DNA of 64,000 bases, from contig NC_030856.1 of NCBI RefSeq assembly GCF_000208745.1, positions 13,835,823 through 13,899,822 on the forward strand, read 5' to 3'. The position numbers and the translations under genes were made by a program. The notes under the pieces are model-generated. The model saw only the letters and a program-made list of their open reading frames with translations. It made no database searches and had not been told where the DNA came from. This DNA comes from Theobroma cacao (taxonomy: Eukaryota; Streptophyta; Magnoliopsida; Malvales; Malvaceae). Below, piece by piece: positions 47,667 to 57,550 of this stretch (positions are counted from its first letter, which is position 1; every line of letters begins with the position of its first letter).

Positions 47667-49232
47667 CTAGGAGGATGAAACATTGTGCAGTTGCAAAGCA
47701 GATGCCAGCATTATAGGCCTGCCTTTCCACCCAAGGAGGAGGCAGCCCTTCTCACTGCCAAGTGTGTAACCATCACACCCGTATACAGAAAGCATCATCC
47801 TCGCTTGACTCAAACACTTCAACCCTATTACTTGAAACCCAGCTCTGCCTAGCTGTCTTCGCCATTGATCAGCTCTTTCATGCCTCTCGATTCTATCTGA
47901 GCCCTCATAAGCTACAATGTTTCGAATTTCTTCTGCAAAGTGAAGCCTCTCTATCTTCATCCTTTGAGGACTATGTCTAGGTAAACTAGTCTCGAGGGAA
48001 TCGAAGATGGCAGAGTAATAGTGAAGGGATTCAAGGAACCTCCCAAGAAAGAATGGTCCATTATGGTTTGCATCTTGCTCCACCATTGTAAGCAAAGTTG
48101 GACCCAGTTTCTTGATTGCCTGGAGGATTGCTTTTAGAGATCCTCTACTCTCTTTTACATATTTGTGCAAGTGCATAATACTATTGACGAATATTGCTTC
48201 CCCTTCTCTTAAGTTGAGATTCTCTCTGGTCAAAAGCGATGGTGTAAGTGGCTCCGGTATCATGTGGAACTCCAACGATATGCCTAGCGAGCTAGCATCC
48301 TCGACAAGGGACTTCATGCTGGCTTCAAGCTCTAGTAGATCTTGATTACTGGTTAATCCAGTGATTCGGAGAGTTGGGAGACCTTCAGGCCTTGATGCTA
48401 GAGTTCTTATCAGGGAAGGCCATTGAAGGGTATGTTCCATTCCTAGGTCAATGATGTGCAAGGAATCCTTTCCTTGTGCTGCTTGACATATGGCCTCATT
48501 CGCAGCCATGAAACCAAAAGCAATGTAAGGAGTTGTTTGGTAAAGGAGTTGAAAAGCCTCCATTTTCTCCTCCCTAGTTATCAAGGGCAAATCCATGGCA
48601 CAGTTAGTGATTGTGCCATTTCCATTGACATTTTGAAGAAGTGATAATCTGGACTTCAAGCCTGCTGCAAAGCAATAGGAAACCCTTTGCAGTGAATCAC
48701 CCCAAGGAGTAGCCGATGCCCAAATTTGGCAGAGCATAGAGTTTGCAAGCTGTGTGTCGCGGCAGCCTACAGCCTCGGCGCATGCCAGCAACAAATGCAC
48801 CAAGTGAAGCCCTTGGTCTACACCATGGCTCACCTCTTCCACACTAGGCACCATTTCATGTACTCCAAAATCTTCACATGAGCCACTCATCTCTAATTCA
48901 TCTCTGAAATCTTCATTTACCATCGAAAATGCATCAATTTCACCTTGAAAATGATGGAAATCTTGGTTCTTATTGCAGTTACGATCATCTCTATCTTCAT
49001 CATCACCATCATCCATGTTAATGAAGCTATCAACAAGGTCATCCACCTCTGAAGCAGCTAAGTGGGGGGTGCCAGTTTCGTCATCAGGAGAAAAGGATTC
49101 AATCTCATTCATTGCCTCCTCCCACTCTCCTCGCTCTAACTCAACTCTTGCTCGGCAAAACCTTCGAATGGCAAAATCATGGTTGAAGCTTTCGTACAAG
49201 GGGAAGGACAACCAACCATTGATGCCTTCCAT
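47667..49232 (-). CDS. GRAS family transcriptional regulator, single exon
   Basis: A complete intronless gene for a 521-residue nuclear GRAS protein, a usual length for the family. The start at 49,232 (ATG GAA GGC) is the first in-frame Met, about 90 bp downstream of a TATA-like 'tatatata'. Residues 1-137 are a variable N-terminus with an acidic stretch (73-84, mostly Asp/Glu). The GRAS domain runs from about 139 to 516: leucine-rich I 'LHLVHLLLACAEAVG' 142-156; VHIID region 'LHIIDLGMEHTLQWPSLI' 258-275; leucine-rich II about 298-350; PFYRE region about 391-445 including 'FLESLHYYSAIFDSLE'; SAW region 456-515 with 'WRRQLGRAGF' and 'GWKGRPIMLASAL'. The DELLA and VHYNP motifs of gibberellin-responsive DELLA proteins are absent, so it is DELLA-like or SCARECROW-like only in the GRAS domain. 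It could belong to a symbiosis-related GRAS clade (RAD1-type), a low-confidence suggestion. GRAS proteins usually act as transcriptional co-regulators through partner factors. Confidence 0.95.
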   Translation of the reverse strand: MEGINGWLSFPLYESFNHDFAIRRFCRARVELERGEWEEAMNEIESFSPDDETGTPHLAASEVDDLVDSFINMDDGDDEDRDDRNCNKNQDFHHFQGEIDAFSMVNEDFRDELEMSGSCEDFGVHEMVPSVEEVSHGVDQGLHLVHLLLACAEAVGCRDTQLANSMLCQIWASATPWGDSLQRVSYCFAAGLKSRLSLLQNVNGNGTITNCAMDLPLITREEKMEAFQLLYQTTPYIAFGFMAANEAICQAAQGKDSLHIIDLGMEHTLQWPSLIRTLASRPEGLPTLRITGLTSNQDLLELEASMKSLVEDASSLGISLEFHMIPEPLTPSLLTRENLNLREGEAIFVNSIMHLHKYVKESRGSLKAILQAIKKLGPTLLTMVEQDANHNGPFFLGRFLESLHYYSAIFDSLETSLPRHSPQRMKIERLHFAEEIRNIVAYEGSDRIERHERADQWRRQLGRAGFQVIGLKCLSQARMMLSVYGCDGYTLGSEKGCLLLGWKGRPIMLASALQLHNVSSS

Positions 49233-49318
49233 TGCTTCTTGGAGAAGTTGAGGGGCAAGGAGGAAATGGAAATGAAGAGAGAGTAGTGACCGACCTAAAA
49301 GCCTAGTCTCATAACGTA

Positions 49319-49330
49319 ACTATATATACT
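49319..49330 (-). promoter_or_regulatory. TATA-like element of the GRAS gene
   Basis: 'actatatatact' (minus strand 'agtatatatagt') about 90-100 bp before the ATG, a normal distance for a plant TATA box with a short leader. Assigned by position and sequence only. Confidence 0.55.
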
Positions 49331-50269
49331 AGGATGCTTCCATTTTTTAACTACCTTGGGTAAGAATATTCTTTTTGTTTGGAGGTGAGGGGTTAAAATC
49401 TCATCCTATAATTAATAAACAATTCTTTGAGAAGAATGACAACTTTCTCACAATGGTTTGTCCATTATTATCATCCCCATTCTTCGTTCATTGTGATCTT
49501 GCCTATTAATTAGTACATCAAATTAACGTTGGATTGGTAGTTGAAGTAGGTCTTTCTATAAAGTAGGGAAAGTCTTCATTAGGTAAAAAAAGGACAAATC
49601 TAGCCAACACCTCAGATTGAGACTGAGACTGAGCCTCATGACATTAACATTTGTTCATTATTTTCCATTTTAGTAGTTTTTGGAAAGCAAAACTAGGAAA
49701 ATTGAAATGAATGAATCAATTTTCATGGTTAACATATGATAATTAGCTAAAAGTTTGGTGCCTCAGGGTTAAAGTTTTAGGTTTAAAACAAAAGTATCTT
49801 GATCATGTAAATTTATATATTGAGGGTTGGCAATGAGCCTATTCTCTACTCATGTCAATGTTGGAGGATGAAATTGAACAAGAAATTTGCTGCAACTTTA
49901 ACTTGGACTAAAGAGGAAAAAAGAAACAAATTAATGGAATCATGGAAAACACCTTTGGGATTTCATCATGAAACATTATCTAACTAATTGACAACTCCTC
50001 TTTTAGAACTGATTCAGTGAATATCATTTGGTGAATGAAAAGTCCTTGTGGTACATGCAAGTTTTCATAATTAATTGACAAGAAAAATGAAAAATTTGAC
50101 TTTTGGTATGGACATGGACAACGTATGCAAGATTCATGCTAACTTGAGTACGAGTATCACAAAATATTGAATAAAGAGAAATAAAGTATCCAAAGACCAT
50201 AATTTGAAGTTGAATGGTAAAAAAATTGTTCATTGAAAGAAGAATGAAATATAGAATAAAGAATAAAAT

Positions 50270-50362
50270 TGGAGCATTCGAACATTTGATTTATTGGTTT
50301 ATGCATAATCTTCTGTTTAAAGAGTGAGGTTCAAATTCTGTTACGTCGATTAAAAAAAAAAA
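50270..50362 (+). mobile_element. SINE-like relic
   Basis: 'ggtttatgcataatcttctg' followed by 'aaagagtgaggttcaaattc' and an A11 tail parallels the intronic SINE at 43,738-43,837 (same order: 'gtgcatgattccc', 'aaagagcagggttcgaattc', poly(A)). The B box is decayed to 'aggttcaaattc'. No target duplication was found. Confidence 0.65.
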
Positions 50363-50408
50363 TGAGGAAAAAGTAGAGGAATAAGTAGAGGATGGATGAA
50401 AAAGACAT

Positions 50409-50429
50409 GGGTGGGGTGGGGTGGGGGGT
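50409..50429 (+). other. G-quadruplex candidate
   Basis: Four runs of at least three G separated by single T bases (GGGTGGGGTGGGGTGGGGGG), about 1.2 kb upstream of the GRAS start codon. Single-base loops favour a stable parallel quadruplex in general. Confidence 0.8.
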
Positions 50430-52224
50430 GATAACAAGCAATGAATTTTGTTGTATTGCAATTAAACAAAGAAAGGGGCAAACAAATGTAGTGAAATCGC
50501 CGGCCTTAACAGACAAGCAATTTTGGGACGGTTACCTCAACAAATGTAGGTTCCATCAACCTTGTCTTCATCAACTTGATGTTCTTGTCACTGCCCATTT
50601 ACCTCCTTTCCCTCCTTGGGCGGCCAACAAGCAATGTGACATTCAAGCTGGCTATGCCTTGCATTCCCATTCTTTTATATAATAACATGACAATTCAAAA
50701 ATATAATATATCCATTTTCATCAACAAAATTTGTTTTATCAATATTCATACTGTTATATATAAAACCCATTACATTAAATCTGAATTAAACATAAAATAT
50801 ATATTATTAATTTTCCATATTTCAAATCTATCATTCATTGATTTATACTCTTAGGAATTTAATTATTACCGTGATGTCTCAATTTCAGTATTAATAATTT
50901 GTAAAGATCTATTATGATATATATAGAGAGTTATGTTTGCTAGACATTTTTTGTTGATTTTTTTTTCACTTGGATGGTAAAAATATCGTCTAAGATTGAC
51001 TAATTGTTAGATGCAATGTACCATAGGTTACGAATCTCATATCAATAAGAGATATGTGGGTCTTAGATTTATAAATAAGAGCCTTCTTTTACTTATAAAG
51101 TATGTCTTTTTGAGTTAAAAATGTAGATCCTTGACACCATACACATGTAATTGTCACAAAATATTTTGCATATTTATTTTACATGTGATGTACACATGGT
51201 GTGGTTATATTGGTTAGATGCAATGCAAGTGGACTATGTTAGAGTTTAGGTTAACATGATACGTTGTTTAAAAGTAGAGCGCCAATTGTACATTTTTTTC
51301 CCCTTTACGTACCAATTTGTGCATTTCATTATTGTTTGGATATCAAAGGTGTAATTAACTCAAAAATATATTTATTTAACTTGAACATATGTAAGTTTTT
51401 CCTTAGAGTTTCTTTGTATAAAATTATGGAGTAAATTTTATGTTTTTAGATATGTACTTTTTACTTTTTGTTTTCAAAACTTTCACATGGATTAATTTAT
51501 ACTTATGATGCTATAAATTTCGATGGTTAATTCGTAACATATTTAGACTCGTGTTTTCTATTGTATTTTACTCTAATTATTTGTAATGGATTTAAATTAT
51601 GGACTCTTTTAAAATTTAGTTGATTTGTACTTTAAAATTAGAAATTTTTTAAGCATATTGGTAAGATCCAAATAGAATAAAATTGTGACATCCCACCCTG
51701 AGTGAGAGATAAGTTAGGAAATCCTTAGGTGAGCACATAGATTGCATGTTTTGACAATTAAATTTAGTTTTAACCTTCAAAAGAATTCTTTGACATTTTT
51801 TATTGTCTGTTACTTTTGAAGTAGAAAAATTTCTAAGTTTGGAAGGAATCAAAATATGTGATTTTTATATAACAATCTTTTGAAAATAAAAAATAGCGGT
51901 AATGATTTCCTTAATTTTTAGATGATCAAAAATGATTTTTTTTTATCATTTTTGGAGTATGCTTGCTATGGCAAATGGGAGCCACAAATTTAATTTTAGT
52001 TGAACTTTTTAGATTTTGTTCTTGAAACCAAAATTTAGATTTTGATTCTTATGAATTTTGATTTTTTTGATATTTTTATTAAATCCAAATGGGGGGTTGT
52101 TTGCTTACTTATATTAAACATCTTAAGTAAATGAACAATAAAAAGTAAAGAGGACATTTACTTTTTAATATAAATAAGTTAGGTAGGTTTTTTAGGCAAA
52201 TTGACTCAGAAACAACATTCTGTC

Positions 52225-52375
52225 TCAAATGTATCGATACATATTCATAATGTATTGATTCACTTAGCCCAAAAGGGATTCTGATGAACATGTATTAATA
52301 CATGGTCATAATGTATCGATACGTTTTCTCCAAAACCAAATATATTGATACATAGGCCAATGTATCGATACATTT
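52225..52375. repeat. Cluster of ATGTATCGATACAT palindromes
   Basis: The 14-base palindrome 'atgtatcgatacat' is complete at about 52,229-52,242, with complete or near copies ('gtattgatt', 'gtattaatacat', 'gtatcgatacg', 'atattgatacat', 'gtatcgatacatt') at intervals of about 20-45 bp. A second, weaker cluster is at 54,205-54,340. Confidence 0.88.
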
Positions 52376-53377
52376 AATCTATTTCGAAAAAATAAAAGGG
52401 ATAAAAATGTATTTTCACACCCTAGCTTATAAATATATCATATTTTTTGAGAGCTGGCAACCCTTGGCTGCATTTGCAAGGCAAAGCCCCAACTCTAAAG
52501 CTCTTTCAACTCATTTTTAACTCAAATCTTCATTTTTGATGATTAAATGATGTGGTCTTGAGTTGTTATGAAAAAGGTGGCATTTTTAAGCTTTGGAAAC
52601 TTTAAATCTTGATTTTTAGTTTATGAAACTATGATTTTATTGCCTAGATTTTTTGTTGGTGATTAAATCTTAAAGGCTTTGTAATTTTCTTAAGCAGTGA
52701 AGCTCACCTAATGTAAGAATGAAAGATTTATGAGTTTCTAAGCATGGGTTTTAGCTAGAAAATTAGTTTAGCTAAAAACGAGTAGTTTCGAAAGTACCTA
52801 GAATGATTATTATGAGATTTTACTCAAGGAAACGATTGTGATGATTGTTGTATGATAGGAACACTTGAAAACTCCACAGATAATATTGAAACAAAGTTAT
52901 AATTGGAGCTAGGAATCGACTCTTCAATTAAGTGAGTGGATACACCTTTTCAAGTTTTTTAATATATAAGGTTAGCATGATTTTTTTTGGAAATGGTTGT
53001 TTAAGCATGTTGAAAACTTATTTCCATAAATGGTTTATTAAAGGATTTGAACTATAAGGTTTCATGAAGTTTTCAAGGAAATGTTCAAATGACTTGATTT
53101 GATAATGATTGTGATATATGTGACACAATGATTTTCAAATTGTTTACAAATCTGCTATGTTTGCAAATATGCTACTATGTACTAGTTTTCAATAAGAGGG
53201 GACAAGCCCTTTTATTTTGTAGTCCACTCGATTACTCTGACCTTTGAGCTATTGTGGATATGAGATATTTCTATGGTTAATGTATGAAAGTTATTATGCA
53301 CATGTTATATACGATGTAGCATGATAAGAATGTTGGATGCATGAGTTCCATTTATGATATTGTAACATGTATGCGAT

Positions 53378-53675
53378 GAGATGTATGTGTTAAGTATATC
53401 ATGTACACTATGCGCTAAGCATGCAAGTGATTTATGAGGTTATGAATTGTATGTCATGAGATGTATGTGTTGAGATAGTCATATACACTATGAGCTAAGC
53501 ATGTAAGTGATTTATGAGGTTATGAAATGTATGCCATGAGATGTATGTGTTGAGATAGTCACAAACACTATGGGCTAATCATGTAAGTGATTTATGAGGT
53601 TATGAAATGTCTGCTATGAGATGTGTGTTGAGATAGTCATATACACTATGGGCTAAGTATGATAATGATTTATGG
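53378..53675 (+). repeat. 80-bp tandem repeat, nearly four copies
   Basis: Unit starts 'gagatgtatgtgttgagata' and continues 'gtcatatacactatgggcta', 'agcatgtaagtgatttatga', 'ggttatgaaatgtatgccat'. Copies begin at 53,378, 53,458, 53,538 and 53,618 with exact 80-bp spacing; the last is partial. Confidence 0.96.
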
Positions 53676-55200
53676 AAATGTTATATGTTCATTATGCAAG
53701 CTAAGGATGAGAATGATCCTAAGCTTAAGAGATCTTATGATGATTGTGGGCGAGGCTGAAGTGCCACTCACGTAGTTTTGATGATTGTTCACGCAAGGTG
53801 AATTAGACGGTAGTCAGGACTTGTCCACTACCTGCGTAAGTAGGGTAGGACCACTTGATAGATCATGGATGAAGCCAATGTGCCATTCACGAGAGCGTGC
53901 TAAGAACCCAAAATAGTGAGGGTTAAACCATTATTTCCCAGAATAGGGCAGACCCACTCATAATTAGAATGTTATGACGAATGAGATTAATGAGTTAAAG
54001 AAATGATTGAATGAGTAATTGCCTCATGATTTGTGATTAAATGCCTAGTTTATGATTATATGAGTAATGATGATGTTATTCACACTGCAATGTGGTGATA
54101 TTAGCTTTTTTAGATAGAACCTTAGCTTAGGGAATGATCCTTTAATGCTAAAAGGACTTATGAACGAGTTAGATTAAAGAAAATGCCCAAAAAGTTAGAT
54201 TCTGTGGCAAGAGTATCGATACATATGAAGTATGTATTGATACATTTTCAACAAAATGCTACAGGAGGCATTCTGTGTCAAATGTGTTGATACATTACCA
54301 AGGGTATCGATAGATTCCTTGCATATATAGATACATTGTAGATTGTATCATAGAATTATTATAGAATTGGCTTCTCAAGTGATTTTAAAGAGGTTTTCAT
54401 GATTAAATGGTTTCTAGTGAATTATGCAAAGCTGTTTTCCATGCAATGTTATTCAGAGGATGAATAAATGCTATGTTTCATGAACATCATGCTAATGTGA
54501 AAGGATTTGTGAATTGTATGTATTTATAATTGCATGGTTATGAAAAACTCATATCCCTTGGCTTGTCCCCTTCCCCGGATAAACTCACGGAGTCTTTGTG
54601 ACTTACACATTATTTTCCCTAACTATTTTTATTACAGATAAGTGATAGCACTTTCTTGCTGGCAGCCTGTGTCACGGAGACGTGATTTGCTCATTTCTCA
54701 TTGGTAAGTGTCTAGCAGCCCCTTGATGCTTAGTGAGTTGGATCATGTTCCGTTGATGAGTCAGTCTATGTTATGTTTATGTTTACAAACTATGAACATG
54801 TTTTATGGATTATGAGTATGTTACAATAATGTAGCCAAATGTTTGGGCATATTACATTATGAATGTTATGTTAAATGTGTAAAATGGCTTAAGAGCCTAT
54901 ATGGACACCCTAGGGTGTTGAGACATGAAATATTTTGGTGCCATAGAAATGTGGCACTCTAATGATATATAAAATGTTGCATTTACACTAATATGTTGAG
55001 AAGTTCCATATATGTGTAATGTTGCATATGATGGTATGCATGAGTTGATATTGTATGCCTATGGATGTTTTATGTATGCTTTTTCATTGATAAATGTTTA
55101 AGGATGAACATTAAAGAGGCTTGCTTGGGCCAAGCGGGTTATACCCGTCTAAGTTTATGCGCCAGCTATGTTCCACCATAAAATGGGATGTGGCAAAAAC

Positions 55201-55875
55201 CAAACTAAAATTGAATTTATTTTTAATTTTTTTATTCGGCTTTTATGATTATATGATTTGGGTGGACTTCAAAATTTTGGATATTGAAATTTTAGGTTAA
55301 TTTGATTTGGATTTACTTTGTAAAAAAAGCAAACCAAAATTTTCTCACCCTTACATATACTTATGGGTGTAATTGAGTCGGCTCATGCCAATATAGTTCT
55401 AGGTTTGAGTTTGGTTAAGCTTTAATTTTTGTGTTTGAGCGTGGCTCGAAATACAATCGAGCTATTTAATCCTAAATCAATTAAGTTTGATATATTAATT
55501 TTGCAAAAAGCTAGAAGCTCGATTCATGTTCAAACTCAAGTTGATAAAGCTCGTGAACCACTTGAGGTTGAGTATTACAAAAGTTGAACTTAGCATGACT
55601 TGTTACTTGAACAGTTCAAGTTTAAGCTAGTCTTGACAATGAACAATTTGAATTTGAATATTTGTAGAATTGAGCTTGAGTAGCTCATGATTAATTTGAC
55701 TTGTTTAGATCTTTACTTGTACTCGTATCAAGCTCATTTTTACATAAGCTTATGTACATCATCTTTCATGAAAACCCTCTGCTTTTTGAGGGATCTTTCT
55801 TTGGTGCAACACCATTGAAAATTGTACCCTAAGTCATAACGTGCTCATTCAAACCCATTTTGGTGCATATACAAG
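55201..55875. other. Unassigned AT-rich stretch between LTRs
   Basis: Phrases such as 'gagctcgattcatg' and 'aagctcgtgaacc' recur, but no gene, structured RNA or element border was identified. Confidence 0.45.
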
Positions 55876-56626
55876 TGTCATGTGGTGGTTTTTCAAACCA
55901 TTCCCCATGAAGCCCTAGACTTACCTTTTTCCTAGATTCTCAAGCTTAGGTTAGCCTAAGTATGCCTACTAGCATCATCAAGACCATAAAGGTCCTTAAA
56001 AAAACACAATATGCAGAATGATATGCAAGCAAACTCACACAGGCACAAGCATTTAGGCACACAAGCACACAGCACACATCCCACACACAAGCAATAAAAG
56101 ATTGAAGGAGTATGGAAGTGTTAGAGAAGATTTGAGAGTGAAATATCTTGTATTAATGAGACAACAACTGTACAAATTTGTTACAAAGGGGGTATTTATA
56201 AACAAAGGTCCCTTAGCAGTTTTCTAGGTTGTACAAGGTAGAAATGGGCAAGAATTTTCCCCCAATAATTTCCTTAGGTGGGAAAGTTATATTCTAGGCT
56301 ATTCAGCCAGCTACAGGGGCTACAGTGGTGTACCGGTTCCGCCCTCGCGGTACTGTGTAGCCTTGTGTGGCTGGCACTTTCACAGGTGTGCAATCGATGC
56401 TTTTGTAGATGGCCCTACTATTTGATGTTATGCACCGTTTGGGTGCGGGAGCTGTGCGTGCATGGCGACCTGACTCGCCCATGTGCTAGTATTGCACCCA
56501 TGCCCTGCATGGCTCACTTGCGTGTCATGTTATCAAAGGGGTTTTCTCCTAGCAATACTCCCTCACAAGTAATCACCTCGTGGCCTACCTAACTCTCTTC
56601 AGTGCCCTGAATTGTTGTTTATGACA
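55876..56626 (-). mobile_element. Chromovirus-type solo LTR, minus strand
   Basis: On the minus strand it starts TGTCATAAACAACAATTC at 56,626 and ends 'ccaccacatgaca' at 55,876. Shares 'acttgtgagggagtattg' with 28,054-28,884 and the CACACAAGC-rich middle with 29,740-30,472. Flanks ACAAG and CCCTT do not match, so no target duplication. The 104-codon frame at 56,278-56,592 is LTR sequence, not a gene. Confidence 0.77.
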
Positions 56627-56630
56627 CCCT

Positions 56631-57550
56631 TGTTAACTTTATTAGCTTTAAAATGACAAAAGATCAAAAGTTGCTTGAACTTATTTGAGTGATCCTTGAT
56701 GATATTGAACTCGCATACACTTGCTTTTGGAATGTCTATAAGCTTGAATGATTTAATTGTATGAGTGTTAAACTTGCTTGAACAAATTTTTATAATCTCC
56801 CTAGTGCTTATTCTTAAGATGATTGAATTTCAAAGATAGGTTCACAGAATGAGGAGTTTATCTTAAGTCATTCAAGGATTATTAATCTCCACAACACCAA
56901 ATTTGTTTCAAGCCAAGAAGCTCAGTCATAACTTAATACTTGATTACCGTGAAGACATATTCGACTACATGAGTAGGAATGTTGAGAAAATGAAGGACAT
57001 AGTCAACTACAAAGCTTGAATACTTGACCTTTTGGCAGAATTCACGAAAAACTTAAAGGAACTCAACCATAGTCAACTATTGAAAGAAGAAAGTGAAAAT
57101 AAAGGGCATTTGGGTAGAGGATCGACTTTAAGACTTATATAGTTGACTATTGAAGCTTAAACTCAAGATTTTGAAAGCCATAGTCGACTATAAAGTGTCC
57201 ATATTCGACTATAGATGATCGTTACACACAGACTTGAAAAGATAAACAACTAGTCTCTTGTGAGAATCATCTCCAATGGCTCTAAAGCTTTTCCAAGCAT
57301 AAATATGACTTTGCCAACACATTTTTGAGGCTAGAAGAGTGGAACAAAGCATCATTTGATTAAGAATCAAATCATATGAAGAAAAAGAAGAAAATGAGAG
57401 AGACACCAAGCTAAAGCAAGCAATACACATTCTTCCACTTAGCTACTAAGCTATCCTAAAGCTCTAAATTCTTTATGCTTTATTCTTTATATACGTCTTT
57501 GTATTCATCATACTCTTCCAACTTTGTACATCTTTGTAGGGATAGTGACA
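56631..57550 (+). mobile_element. Copia-type LTR fragment, plus strand
   Basis: Begins TGTTAACTTTATTAGC. It matches the front part of the plus-strand LTR at 23,353-25,180 ('ccttgatgatattgaa', 'aagcttgaatga.ttaattgta') down to 'tttgtattcatcatactc'. Carries the same 'tagtcgactata' motifs. The 3' part is missing. Confidence 0.72.

Larger units (their letters stand above)
49335..51683. other. Intergenic region upstream of the GRAS gene
   Basis: About 2.3 kb of AT-rich sequence containing the GRAS promoter region, a SINE-like relic (50,270-50,362) and a G-quadruplex candidate (50,409-50,429). ORFs at 50,024-50,854 are chance frames with no recognised similarity. Confidence 0.6.
51684..55195 (+). 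mobile_element. Solo LTR (about 3.5 kb), gypsy type
   Basis: Starts TGTGACATCCCACCC and ends ATGGGATGTGGCA, an inverted-terminus style typical of large plant gypsy LTRs. The flanks AAAAT (51,679-51,683) and AAAAC (55,196-55,200) form a 5-bp target duplication with one transition. It contains an 80-bp tandem array and clusters of ATCGAT-centred palindromes. No gag/pol and no second LTR. Confidence 0.82.

Noticed and set aside
47762..49251. Plus-strand ORFs overlapping the GRAS gene
   Set aside because: Antisense shadows of the GRAS coding sequence, with no domain of their own.
56278..56592. 104-codon plus-strand ORF with Cys/Trp-rich content
   Set aside because: Lies completely within an LTR related to 28,054-28,884 and starts at GTG; the equivalent region in the other LTRs has no such frame.
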